The notes under the pieces were generated by a model, which searched no databases, had not been told where the DNA came from, and was given only the letters and a program-made list of their open reading frames with translations. Below, one piece after another: positions 1-7,601 of a stretch of 46,838 bases of DNA. The position numbers and the translations under genes were made by a program. Positions within the stretch are counted from its first letter, which is position 1. Every line of letters begins with the position of its first letter. The DNA is from VXNE01 sp964518405 (GTDB lineage Bacteria; Pseudomonadota; Gammaproteobacteria; Pseudomonadales; Azotimanducaceae), in assembly GCA_964518405.1 (NCBI GenBank), contig CAZFGB010000117.1, positions 1 through 46,838 on the forward strand, in the 5' to 3' direction.

Positions 1-254
1 CGGCGACCGGGGTGGAATCACGCGGGCAACCGGACGACCCGCCCGAAAACGCCCCAAAACACCCTTGTTCCGGGGTAAAGAAAATTCGCGCCCTTCGCAA
101 TCCCTTACAGTCCGCGGCCCTCAGAACAGCGCAAGTGCCTCATCCTTGAATCCAGCGATGCGCGGGAACCGAAATCATGGCGAATTTGTCGCCTTGGAAC
201 CTCTTGGATATAGTCGCCTGCAAGGACCGATCAACTGAACAGGAGGCCTGACTC
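1..254. other. Leading non-coding stretch
   Basis: No convincing gene is seen before the first start codon at 255. The short open frames here have no recognisable domain and overlap that gene antisense. A clear ribosome binding site (AGGAGG, 241-246) closes the stretch and belongs to the gene at 255. I see no confident promoter hexamers or hairpin. Confidence 0.5.
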
Positions 255-731
255 GTGGGATTCGCACTATCGGACATGCAATTGACCAGCCCCGCATTCG
301 AAGCCGGAGGGTCCATACCGGCGAAGCACACCGGAGAGGGAGCGGATGTTTCCCCCGCGCTTGCATGGTCCGATGCGCCGGAAGGCACGAAGTCGTTCGC
401 GGTCATCTGCCACGACCCCGACGCCCCGCTCGTGACATCGGGACGGTACGGCTACGTGCACTGGGTGCTATACAACATTCCGGGAGACGTCGTCGAGCTG
501 GCGGAAGCGACCGAAGAGTTCACCCAGGGCACGAGCGATTTCGGCAGGCTCGGCTATGGCGGCCCCATGCCGCCCCCGGGACATGGAGTGCATCAGTACT
601 ACTTCTGGGTACTGGCGCTCGACAGCGACCTCGACCTCGAAGTCGGCCTCGACATGTGGACCCTGCTGGAGAGAATCGACGACCACACGATAGGGATGAA
701 TCGCCTGGTCGGCACTTATCGCCGCGGCTGA
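255..731 (+). CDS. YbhB/YbcL-family PEBP (Raf kinase inhibitor-like) protein
   Basis: This 158-residue protein has the size and motifs of bacterial phosphatidylethanolamine-binding proteins of the YbhB/YbcL family. The anion-binding pocket motif DPDAP is at residues 54-58, followed by HWVLYNIP (69-76) and a GPxPPxGxHxYxF-type stretch near residues 105-118. There is no signal peptide, so it is probably cytosolic. The biochemical role of this family in bacteria is not settled; ligand binding is inferred from the fold. The GTG start is chosen because AGGAGG lies 8 nt upstream. Its 3' end overlaps the convergent methyltransferase gene by 16 bp. The family call is confident, the function is not. 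Confidence 0.92.
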   Translation: MGFALSDMQLTSPAFEAGGSIPAKHTGEGADVSPALAWSDAPEGTKSFAVICHDPDAPLVTSGRYGYVHWVLYNIPGDVVELAEATEEFTQGTSDFGRLGYGGPMPPPGHGVHQYYFWVLALDSDLDLEVGLDMWTLLERIDDHTIGMNRLVGTYRRG

Positions 732-1309
732 CGCCCCGCGAGTCGCGCCAGCGCAACCGTTCTGCCGTCCGGGTCTTCCACGATTTCTTCGGAATAGCCG
801 ACGAGCTCGAGATGTCCGGCAGCATCGCGCAATGCGCCCGGCGCGACGCGAAAGGCCGGGTCTCGCGGACCGGCGACCGGCCGGTCCGTTTCCAAGTGAA
901 GCTCCGCGATGAGATGTCCGCCGGGCGCCAGGCGGTCCGCGAGGTCCCCGACGAGGTCGACATCGACGTAGTGGATGACGACGATCAATTCAAACGTGCC
1001 CGTCACCCCGTGTCCGTGATCTAGATCGCGCCTGATCCATTCCGCGGTCAGTCCGCGCGCTCGGGCGGTAGCTTCGGCGCGGACCAGCGCGACATCGGAT
1101 ATATCGATCCCCGTCACCGAGAATCCCCGCGAAGCGAGGTAGAGCGCATTCCGCCCGGCGCCGCAAGGGATATCCAGCGCCCGACCGACCGTCACTTCGG
1201 GCACCCAGCGTTCGAGCCATGCGCTCGGATGGGTTCGGTCCTCGTACGCGCCGAGCCGGTAGCGCTCATCCCACTTCTCGCGGTCGGCGTCGCTCACGGG
1301 CGGTTCCAC
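716..1309 (-). CDS. Class I SAM-dependent methyltransferase (TehB/UbiG-like fold)
   Basis: The protein has 197 residues if started at the GTG at 1309; a second in-frame GTG at 1297 gives 193. Neither start has a strong ribosome binding site. The SAM-binding motif I reads DIPCGAGRN (residues 46-54), followed by the acidic end of strand 2 (GIDIS) and a VIHYVDVDL stretch at the motif IV position. The N-terminal KWDERYR is typical of small TehB-like methyltransferases. The substrate cannot be read from sequence. The gene is convergent with the PEBP gene and divergent from exonuclease III. The open frame continues upstream antisense to exonuclease III, but that extension has no domain. Confidence 0.82.
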   Translation of the reverse strand: MEPPVSDADREKWDERYRLGAYEDRTHPSAWLERWVPEVTVGRALDIPCGAGRNALYLASRGFSVTGIDISDVALVRAEATARARGLTAEWIRRDLDHGHGVTGTFELIVVIHYVDVDLVGDLADRLAPGGHLIAELHLETDRPVAGPRDPAFRVAPGALRDAAGHLELVGYSEEIVEDPDGRTVALARLAGRQPRR

Positions 1310-1450
1310 CCCCCAGATCGACCCCCGCGCCGCGAATACGGGCCAGCGGCCACATGTTCGAGCGCCGCCCGACATGCCGCGGCGACAACGGGTAGGTAGA
1401 CTGACATGGCGGACGAATTCTATAGCTGGCCCGCGGGAGAGGTCGAATCC

Positions 1451-2224
1451 ATGCGCATCGTGAGCTGGAACGTCAATGGACTGCGCGCCTGCGTCCGGAA
1501 GGGATTCCTCGACTTCCTCGAAGCATCGGGCGCGGATGTCGTGTGCCTGCAGGAAGTCCGCGCCTTTGCCCATCAACTGGAACCGCGCGTGCTCTCGCCA
1601 AGCGGCTGGCACGCCAACTTTTCCCCCGCGGAGAGACCCGGCTACAGCGGTGTCGGGATCTACTCGCGCGAGCCGCCGACGCGAGTCGAAACGAGTCTCG
1701 GCGACGAACGTTTCGATACGGAAGGGCGCATGATGATCGCTCACTTCGGCCGCAAGGCGGTGGCGTCGGTGTACTTTCCCAAGGGCAGCGGCCGCAACCG
1801 GGACAACAGCCGGGTGCCCTACAAGCTCGACTTCTATGCGACAGTGTTCGACCGCCTTCAGGCGTTGCGCCGCAGAGGCCCGGTGTTCGTAGCCGGCGAC
1901 TACAACACGGCCCATGCGGAAATCGACCTCGCGCGACCGAGGTCGAACGCCAGGACCAGCGGTTTCCTGCCCGAAGAACGGGCCGAACTCACCCGCTGGA
2001 TCGAAGCCGGCTGGGTCGATACGTTCCGCGCGCGGCACCCCGGCGAACCGGGTCACTACACGTGGTGGCGACAGTGGGGCGGCGCGCGCGAGAACAACGT
2101 CGGCTGGCGTATCGACTATGTGCTGGCATCGAAGTCCGCCGCAAGGCGCGTCACGAACGCGTTCATCTGGCCGGGCGTTCTTGGCTCCGACCACTGTCCT
2201 GTCGGCGTGGACGCGGCCTGGTGA
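1451..2224 (+). CDS. xth: Exodeoxyribonuclease III (AP endonuclease)
   Basis: A 257-residue ExoIII-type endonuclease/exonuclease/phosphatase enzyme that cuts DNA at abasic sites and trims 3' blocking groups in base excision repair. The opening MRIVSWNVNG carries metal/active-site Asn7, and CLQE supplies Glu35. GDYN (149-152) supplies Asp150 and Asn152. WRIDYVLAS and GSDHCPV near the end supply the last catalytic Asp and His. A longer frame starts at 1406, but the ATG at 1451 follows GGAGAGG and begins exactly at the conserved N-terminus. The stop overlaps the start of the MFS gene (GTGA), so the two are probably translationally coupled. Confidence 0.95.
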   Translation: MRIVSWNVNGLRACVRKGFLDFLEASGADVVCLQEVRAFAHQLEPRVLSPSGWHANFSPAERPGYSGVGIYSREPPTRVETSLGDERFDTEGRMMIAHFGRKAVASVYFPKGSGRNRDNSRVPYKLDFYATVFDRLQALRRRGPVFVAGDYNTAHAEIDLARPRSNARTSGFLPEERAELTRWIEAGWVDTFRARHPGEPGHYTWWRQWGGARENNVGWRIDYVLASKSAARRVTNAFIWPGVLGSDHCPVGVDAAW

Positions 2225-3513
2225 GGACCGCAAGCGAACCGGCCGCCGGGATCAGCGCGGCGTGGCGCCGGATCGACGCGACGATTCGGCCGGCCGGCCG
2301 GGTGTTCTACGGATGGTGGATCGCCGGCGCCGCCAGCGGAATACAGATGCTCTCGGCCCTGTTGTGGATGCAGTCCTACGGCGTCTGGTTCGTCGTTCTG
2401 CAGGACGAGTTCAACTGGAGCAAGGCGATCGTCTCGGGCGCCTTTGTCATGACGCAGATTCAGTTCGGCCTGCTCGCGCCGGTGCAGGGATGGCTGGTCG
2501 ACCGATTCGGTCCACGCCTGATCATGCGCGTCGGCCTCGTGATATTCGCGGCCGGTTTCTTGCTCTTCAGCCGAGTCGAGACGATTCTGGCCTTCTATCT
2601 CACGTTCGCCCTGATCGCGTTGGGTTCGAACCTGGCCGGCTTTCCCACCGTCATGGTGTCCATCGTCAACTGGTTCAACAGGCACCGCGCCAAGGCTATC
2701 GCGGTGGGACAACTGGGCCACCCGCTAGGCGGCATAGCGGTGCCCATTATCGTGTTCGCGCTGCAGGCGTTCGGCTGGCGCGAGACCGCGCTGGTCGCGG
2801 GCGTGCTGGTGCTGCTACTTGGTCACCCCCTGGTGCAGCTCATGCGTCACCGGCCGGCGCCGCACGAATTCGTCGATGGCATTGCCGAAAGCACTCCTCA
2901 CTCATCGAGGGATACGTCCCGCCAGGGTTTTTCCATCCGCCAGGCGATGCGCACGCGCGCCTTCTGGCTGATTTCCATCGGCCACGCGTGCTCGCTGCTG
3001 ATCGTCTCCGCCGTGATGGTGCACCTTGTGCCGCATCTGACCGAAGGCCTCGGCTATTCATTGACCCTGGCCGGAGGCGTCGTCGCATTCATGACGGCTT
3101 GCCACATAGGCGGCCAGCTCGTCGGCGGATATTTCGGCGACCGCCTGAACAAGCGGCTGATCTGTGCCGGTTGCCTGGTGGCGCACGCCGTCGGACTACT
3201 CCTCATCGCTTATGCGGCGAACGTCCTCATGGTGATCGCCTTCGTCCTTCTTTACGGCACGGGAATGGGGATCAGGGGTCCGTTGGCGGTGGCGCTTCGC
3301 GCCGACTACTTCGGCCCGAAGGCATTCGGAACCATCCTGGGAGTCTCCATGTCCATCGCCATGATCGGGATGTCGACCGGGCCGCTCGTCGCCGCATTCA
3401 CGGCGGACGCTTTCGGCAGCTACCGGATCGGCTTCACCATCCTGGCCGCTGGCGCGGCGGTGGGCGCCGTGTGCTTCCTGGCCGCGAAGAGGCCGACCGA
3501 ATCGCCGGACTAA
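2221..3513 (+). CDS. Major facilitator superfamily transporter
   Basis: A 430-residue polytopic membrane protein with about 12 hydrophobic segments in two halves separated by a hydrophilic loop (around residues 210-240). After the first helix pair comes the MFS loop signature (GWLVDRFGPR), and a matching GGYFGDRLNK lies in the second half. The opening FYGWWI resembles OFA/monocarboxylate-type carriers, but the substrate cannot be assigned. The GTG start overlaps the exonuclease stop and lies in frame with the whole protein. The pairing with a repair nuclease looks like compact packing rather than a shared pathway. Confidence 0.88.
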   Translation: MRTASEPAAGISAAWRRIDATIRPAGRVFYGWWIAGAASGIQMLSALLWMQSYGVWFVVLQDEFNWSKAIVSGAFVMTQIQFGLLAPVQGWLVDRFGPRLIMRVGLVIFAAGFLLFSRVETILAFYLTFALIALGSNLAGFPTVMVSIVNWFNRHRAKAIAVGQLGHPLGGIAVPIIVFALQAFGWRETALVAGVLVLLLGHPLVQLMRHRPAPHEFVDGIAESTPHSSRDTSRQGFSIRQAMRTRAFWLISIGHACSLLIVSAVMVHLVPHLTEGLGYSLTLAGGVVAFMTACHIGGQLVGGYFGDRLNKRLICAGCLVAHAVGLLLIAYAANVLMVIAFVLLYGTGMGIRGPLAVALRADYFGPKAFGTILGVSMSIAMIGMSTGPLVAAFTADAFGSYRIGFTILAAGAAVGAVCFLAAKRPTESPD

Positions 3514-3598
3514 CCGTCCGAGCAGAAGCCGCGCGACAGGTCGTCTGTCAGGTCCGTATTTCGGCCTCAAGGGGATTGCAGGCCCACGCATACTCCAG

Positions 3599-3731
3599 AT
3601 TGGACGCTAGTGAATTTCCGAATTGGACGGTGATATATTCCTAATTGGACGCGAGTGGATTCTGAATTGGACGGTGATATATTCCTAATTGGACGCCGAC
3701 ATATTGCAAATTGGACGGGGACTCATGCCAA
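3599..3731. repeat. 22-bp tandem repeat array, six units
   Basis: The octamer ATTGGACG recurs at 3599, 3622, 3644, 3666, 3688 and 3710, a spacing of 23, 22, 22, 22 and 22 bp. The units at 3622-3643 and 3666-3687 are identical over all 22 positions; the others share the first 8-9 bases and diverge afterwards. The array is AT-richer than its surroundings and ends over the start codon (ATG 3725) of the following ATPase gene. Two helical turns between units would put all six on nearly the same DNA face, as in an operator array. That role is inference; slipped-strand expansion is the alternative. Confidence 0.9.
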
Positions 3732-4981
3732 ATCCGACGCTAATCCGCGGACAGTACGTGGAGCGGCATGCCGAACCGCGCGTACGCGCGGCGCTCGCCG
3801 ATACGCGGATCGTCGCGATCATCGGGCCGCGCCAATCCGGCAAGACCACACTCGCTCGCCGTATCGCCAATGAAGATCGTCCCTTTGTCACATTGGACGA
3901 CGAACAGTTCAGACGTTTCGCTGAAGACGATCCCGTGGGGTTCATCCGTAGCCGGCACACTGCGGTAATCGACGAAGTCCAGCGCGCACCGGGTCTCATC
4001 CTCGCGCTCAAGAGAGCCGTCGACGAGAATCCGCAACCCGGCCGCTACCTCATAACCGGTTCCGTCGATCTCTTCAGGAGCTCCATTTCTCCCGACTCGC
4101 TCGCGGGCCGGGTTGAAACCGTCGAACTTCTACCCTTTTCGCAAGCGGAAATCGCCAACGCGGGCATGCCGGGATTCCTGGATCGTGCTTTCGCCGGCGA
4201 CTTCCCCAACCTTGAGGAGACGGAACCCACCGTCGATCTGATCGAACGCGTCCTGGCGGGCGGCTATCCCGAACCTCTTTCGCGCACGGACCTGCCACGG
4301 AGGCGAAGCTGGCTGCGCGCATACGCCCGTGCGCTCGCCGAACACGACGTATCCGAAATCACCGCAATCAGCAGACTCGGCCAAATGACCCATCTGATCG
4401 AACACGCCGCAGTTTCCACCGGTCAATTGCTCAACATGTCCGATCTCGGATCACGGTTGGGCGTCGACAGCAAGACGATCAACCGGTGGCTGACACTGCT
4501 TGAGCACATGTTCCTTGTCCGCCGCACGCGCGCCTGGCATCGCAACGAGTTGAAACGGCTCGTCAAGACGCCCAAGCTGCATTTCCTGGACTCGGGCCTG
4601 CTCGCGGCGCTTCGCAGGGTGGATGCGGCGACCATCGCAAGGGACCGCCGGGAAGCGGGCTGCCTTCTTGAGTGCTTCGTCCATGGTGAAATCGTCAAGG
4701 CCGCGGCACTTTCTGACGAGCCGGTGATTGTCAATCACTATCGCGACAAGGATCAGGTCGAAGTCGACCTGGTTCTGGAGCGACCGCCCGACAAGATCGT
4801 TGGTATTGAAGTCAAAGCAAGTGCGACGGTCCGCCCCGACGACTTCAAGGGGCTGGCGCGCTTGAAGAAGATCGCGGGGAAACGGTTCGCTTGCGGAATC
4901 GTCCTTCACGACGGCGAACGGGTCCAACAAACAGCGTCCAGACTCTTCGCCATGCCCGTCAAGATGCTATGGGAAGCGTAG
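3725..4981 (+). CDS. AAA-family ATPase with C-terminal DUF4143 (PD-(D/E)XK-like) domain
   Basis: A 418-residue protein of the AAA_14/DUF4143 family. The P-loop is GPRQSGKT (34-41) with Lys40, Walker B is VIDE (81-84), and a sensor-like ITGS follows. A winged-helix-like segment lies in the middle. The C-terminal domain holds a DLVLE...GIEVKAS pattern near residues 340-365, the D-(E)xK arrangement of restriction-endonuclease-fold nucleases. The family is widespread and its function is unproven; defence or addiction roles are only suggested. An upstream TTG (3689) would start inside the repeat array, but the ATG at 3725 fits the usual N-terminus and has a weak GGGGA just upstream. A relative lies at 40355-41512. 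Confidence 0.88.
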   Translation: MPNPTLIRGQYVERHAEPRVRAALADTRIVAIIGPRQSGKTTLARRIANEDRPFVTLDDEQFRRFAEDDPVGFIRSRHTAVIDEVQRAPGLILALKRAVDENPQPGRYLITGSVDLFRSSISPDSLAGRVETVELLPFSQAEIANAGMPGFLDRAFAGDFPNLEETEPTVDLIERVLAGGYPEPLSRTDLPRRRSWLRAYARALAEHDVSEITAISRLGQMTHLIEHAAVSTGQLLNMSDLGSRLGVDSKTINRWLTLLEHMFLVRRTRAWHRNELKRLVKTPKLHFLDSGLLAALRRVDAATIARDRREAGCLLECFVHGEIVKAAALSDEPVIVNHYRDKDQVEVDLVLERPPDKIVGIEVKASATVRPDDFKGLARLKKIAGKRFACGIVLHDGERVQQTASRLFAMPVKMLWEA

Positions 4982-5000
4982 CGGCCAAGAACTGAACCGA

Positions 5001-5028
5001 GGCCTATCCCCGCATGTGCGGGTGATCC
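5001..5028. repeat. Solitary type I-E-like CRISPR repeat
   Basis: A 28-nt stretch has the form of type I-E repeats: a CCCCGC/GCGGG hairpin core separated by ATGT and a terminal GTGATCC. No second copy occurs at the expected interval of about 60 nt on either side, and no cas gene is in the window. It may be the relic of an array, or a chance hairpin between convergent genes. Confidence 0.4.
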
Positions 5029-5085
5029 ATTCGCTGTCCGCGATCAGACCGCCGAGAGCAACCGGTCCAACCCGGATGCAACGAA

Positions 5086-5113
5086 GCCCAAGCGGGTGAA
5101 AACCCGCTTGGGC
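5086..5113 (-). terminator. Hairpin terminator-like element after the decarboxylase-family genes
   Basis: A perfect 12-bp inverted repeat (GCCCAAGCGGGT and its complement) encloses a 4-nt loop. It lies 76 bp past the stop of the minus-strand decarboxylase-family gene and about 100 bp past the convergent ATPase gene. The minus-strand side is followed only by a weak T-rich stretch (TTCGTTG), so it may act as a bidirectional terminator or an RNA 3'-end stabiliser. Confidence 0.55.
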
Positions 5114-5189
5114 ATCGTATTGGAAATGCAACCGACGGCCGGGGAAAGCCCAGATGGCCGCCTGTCAATAGGCGATCGGTCGCGGATTG

Positions 5190-6263
5190 CTACGCCGGGA
5201 ATCCGCCTACGATTCCGAGCTTGACCCAGTAGGAGTCGCCTCCGCCCCCGCCGATCCACTTCTGGTACCAACCATCGGTAACGGAATCTTCGGGGATGAG
5301 TCCAGCCCAGGGATCCGATTGCCGGACATGGACTTTCACTTGGCCGGCACGCCAATCCACGATTCTGGCCGGCTTGTTGCCGACGTCGATTCCCGGTCCG
5401 CGCCCCTGCCTCACGCAGACGGCGCCGCCCTGGATCCAGTGCCACGTCACGGTGTTGCCTCCCTCCACCTTGCCGAAGGACTTGAGGCGCGTCTCGTCCT
5501 CGACCGGACCTTCGGTGAAATGAAGCGAATACCGCTCTTCGCCCTGGTAGAGCACTTCGGCTCTCACCGAGTTGCCGCTATGCGTAAAGCTGATCTGGTC
5601 GGCCACGTACTTCGGCCAGCCCCAGATGACTCCCTCGCGCGTGTGGTGCAGGAACGGCACCGGCGTGCTGATGCACATCCAGGATTCAAGACCATCCGGA
5701 CACAGAACCTTGATCGTGAAGCGGCCTTCCTGGAAGCGGGCGGCCTTTCTGCCGAACTGGTTCATGTCGAGCAGGCTCGCTCCGACGATCGGCTGCTCCG
5801 GCATCGCGAGCGGGGCCGGGATGAAAGAGCGGTACAGATCGAGATCCGCAGGCTCGATCACGGTGTGGACACCCTGGGTGCCGGCGCCGAGAGCGATCAA
5901 CTCATCGAGTTGTTCGTCGGACATCACGTTCCTTGGGTTGCCCGGACCCTTGCCGCCGTTGATGAAATACGTCTGGCTGTGGTCCTCGACGAATGCCTGG
6001 ATGGCGTCCATCCGGACCCTGGCGGCGTTCATCCTTACGACTTCCACCTTCTTGTCCAGGTCCTTGTCTCCGGTCCGATACATCTCGGATTCGGATCGCG
6101 GGAGCGCCAGTTCGGAAGCGTAATTCTCCCGGTCGGCATATTCCGGCGGGCACGCGATGGACGTAACGTGATTGGGATCAGGCGCGACGACCTGATAGGG
6201 GACCTCGAGATTGAACTCGAGGCTTTGATCGAGATCAGCTTCTGGTTTCAGTATTGCTGCCAT
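5190..6263 (-). CDS. Acetoacetate decarboxylase family protein, long form (paralogue 1)
   Basis: A 357-residue protein whose C-terminal 230 residues match the acetoacetate decarboxylase fold. WGWPKYVAD places Lys218 at the Schiff-base lysine of the Clostridium enzyme (AYPKK); the neighbouring pKa-lowering lysine is Tyr here. About 125 residues precede the usual domain, including INGGKGPGNP (101-110), and the C-terminus has a GGGGGDS loop. The true substrate is unknown. Losing the second lysine suggests a different beta-keto acid or an aldol/dehydration reaction, as in other members of the superfamily. A GAGGAA ribosome binding site precedes the ATG. The next gene upstream on this strand (6351-7403) is a clear paralogue. 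Confidence 0.85.
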   Translation of the reverse strand: MAAILKPEADLDQSLEFNLEVPYQVVAPDPNHVTSIACPPEYADRENYASELALPRSESEMYRTGDKDLDKKVEVVRMNAARVRMDAIQAFVEDHSQTYFINGGKGPGNPRNVMSDEQLDELIALGAGTQGVHTVIEPADLDLYRSFIPAPLAMPEQPIVGASLLDMNQFGRKAARFQEGRFTIKVLCPDGLESWMCISTPVPFLHHTREGVIWGWPKYVADQISFTHSGNSVRAEVLYQGEERYSLHFTEGPVEDETRLKSFGKVEGGNTVTWHWIQGGAVCVRQGRGPGIDVGNKPARIVDWRAGQVKVHVRQSDPWAGLIPEDSVTDGWYQKWIGGGGGDSYWVKLGIVGGFPA

Positions 6264-6293
6264 CTTGGCTTTCCTCTTCCTTGTCTCTTCTAT

Positions 6294-6323
6294 TTGCTGC
6301 TTGTTGCTGCTTGTTGCTGCTTG
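6294..6323. repeat. Three tandem 10-bp repeats between the decarboxylase-family paralogues
   Basis: The decamer TTGCTGCTTG occurs three times head to tail at 6294, 6304 and 6314, followed by degenerate copies up to about 6340. It lies in the 87-bp gap between the two paralogous minus-strand genes. It may be a slippage product or a spacer; no function can be read from it. Confidence 0.85.
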
Positions 6324-6350
6324 CTTCTCTTGCCCGCTTGCTCGTTCGGT

Positions 6351-7403
6351 TCAGTCGAACTCGGGAATCCTGACCGAAGCGTTCGATCCCGGCTTGGTGA
6401 CGGAACCTCCGCCTACTGTCGCAAGCTTTGTCATGACGGAATCGCCGCCCCCGCCCCCGATGAACTTCGAGTAGTAGCCGTCCGTAACGGAGTCTTCGGG
6501 GATCAGCCCGGCCCACGGGTCGGAAGGCCTGATGTGGACCTTGACCTGTCCCGCCTGCCAATCGAGTATCCGCGGCGCTTCCCGACCGTTCTGGAACCCG
6601 GGGCCCCTGCCCTGCCTGCAGAGAACGGCACCGCCCTGTATCCAGTACCAGGAAACGGTATTGCCGCCTTCGACCCGTCCGAGCGCTCTGAGCGCCGCTT
6701 CGTCCGCCACGGGCCCGGCGGTGAAATCTAGGGAGTAACGCTCTTCCCCGAAATACAGGACCTCGGCCCTGGCGGAATTCTCTTCGCGGCTGAAGCTGAT
6801 CTGATCAGCCACGTACTTGGGCCATCCCCAGATCACGCCTTCCCGGCACTGCAGGTTGAACGGCACCGGAGTACTGACCACCAGCCAGGACTCGAGACCA
6901 TCCGGACACAGGCACTTGACCGTGAACCGGCCTTCCTGGAAGCGATTGATCGGATTGCCGGAGTTCATGTCGAGCAGCGTCGCCCCAACCAGTGGACGCT
7001 CGGGCATTTGCAGCGGCGCCGACAGGAACGAGCGATACAGATCGAGGTCTGCCGGCTCGATCACGGTGAAGATGCCCTGGGTGCCCAATCCCCTCGCGAT
7101 GTGGTCGTCGAGTTGCTCATCGCTGAGCTTCGGTACCAAGCTGTGACCGGGGCCTCTTCCCCCGTTGATCGACCAGGTCTGGTTCGGGTCATTGACGAAT
7201 CTCTCTGCGCGGTCCGTACCGACTCTCGAGCGGGCCAGCTTCAGCTGTATGGCTCTTTGATCGGCTTCCGGGTCGCCCTTCCCAACGTCGCTCCCATCGG
7301 TGGGTCCGCCGAAATTCTGCGGCAAGACCAACTCTTCCGGAATCGACCGGGTGACAACGTCTTGTGACATTACCTCTTCTTCAAACTTTGGGTTCGCGGC
7401 CAT
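6351..7403 (-). CDS. Acetoacetate decarboxylase family protein, long form (paralogue 2)
   Basis: This 350-residue protein is closely similar to the product of 5190-6263 through its last 250 residues. Shared blocks include VIEPADLDLYRSF, GVIWGWPKYVADQISF and SDPWAGLIPEDSVTDG. The presumed Schiff-base lysine is Lys196, again followed by Tyr. The N-terminal 95 residues diverge except for the INGGRGPG motif (79-86). The open frame runs on to 7874, but the ATG at 7403 has a strong AGGAGGGAGGAG just upstream. It is probably cotranscribed with its paralogue from the divergent region 7404-7601. Whether the two form hetero-oligomers is unknown. Confidence 0.86.
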   Translation of the reverse strand: MAANPKFEEEVMSQDVVTRSIPEELVLPQNFGGPTDGSDVGKGDPEADQRAIQLKLARSRVGTDRAERFVNDPNQTWSINGGRGPGHSLVPKLSDEQLDDHIARGLGTQGIFTVIEPADLDLYRSFLSAPLQMPERPLVGATLLDMNSGNPINRFQEGRFTVKCLCPDGLESWLVVSTPVPFNLQCREGVIWGWPKYVADQISFSREENSARAEVLYFGEERYSLDFTAGPVADEAALRALGRVEGGNTVSWYWIQGGAVLCRQGRGPGFQNGREAPRILDWQAGQVKVHIRPSDPWAGLIPEDSVTDGYYSKFIGGGGGDSVMTKLATVGGGSVTKPGSNASVRIPEFD

Positions 7404-7601
7404 TGGCTCCTCCCTCCTGTAATGGTTGGTAAAGCTAGCATTCCGCCGCAACAGGCGCAACGCCGAGGGGCAAACCGTCACGGCGCAAACCCAACTGAAT
7501 CCTTGGTTTCCGCCCCGTGTCGCCCCGACTCCGCCGCGTTGCGGCAACGTGCGGATTGGCGCTATGTTCCCGGTTCCCGCCAGCGCCAGAAGGTAACCTC
7601 C
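7404..7601. promoter_or_regulatory. Divergent intergenic region
   Basis: These 198 bp separate the minus-strand decarboxylase-family pair from the plus-strand CoA-transferase. Promoters for both directions must lie here if the genes have their own, but I could not pick hexamers with confidence. The plus-strand ribosome binding site AGAAGGT is at 7588-7594. Confidence 0.4.

Noticed and set aside
1914..3644. A 576-codon plus-strand frame overlapping exonuclease III and the MFS gene
   Set aside because: Arg/Gly/Pro-rich translation without domains; the overlapping frames encode recognisable proteins.
5001..5113. A CRISPR array made of the I-E-like repeat and the following hairpin
   Set aside because: The two hairpins differ in sequence and spacing does not fit; only one repeat-like unit exists.
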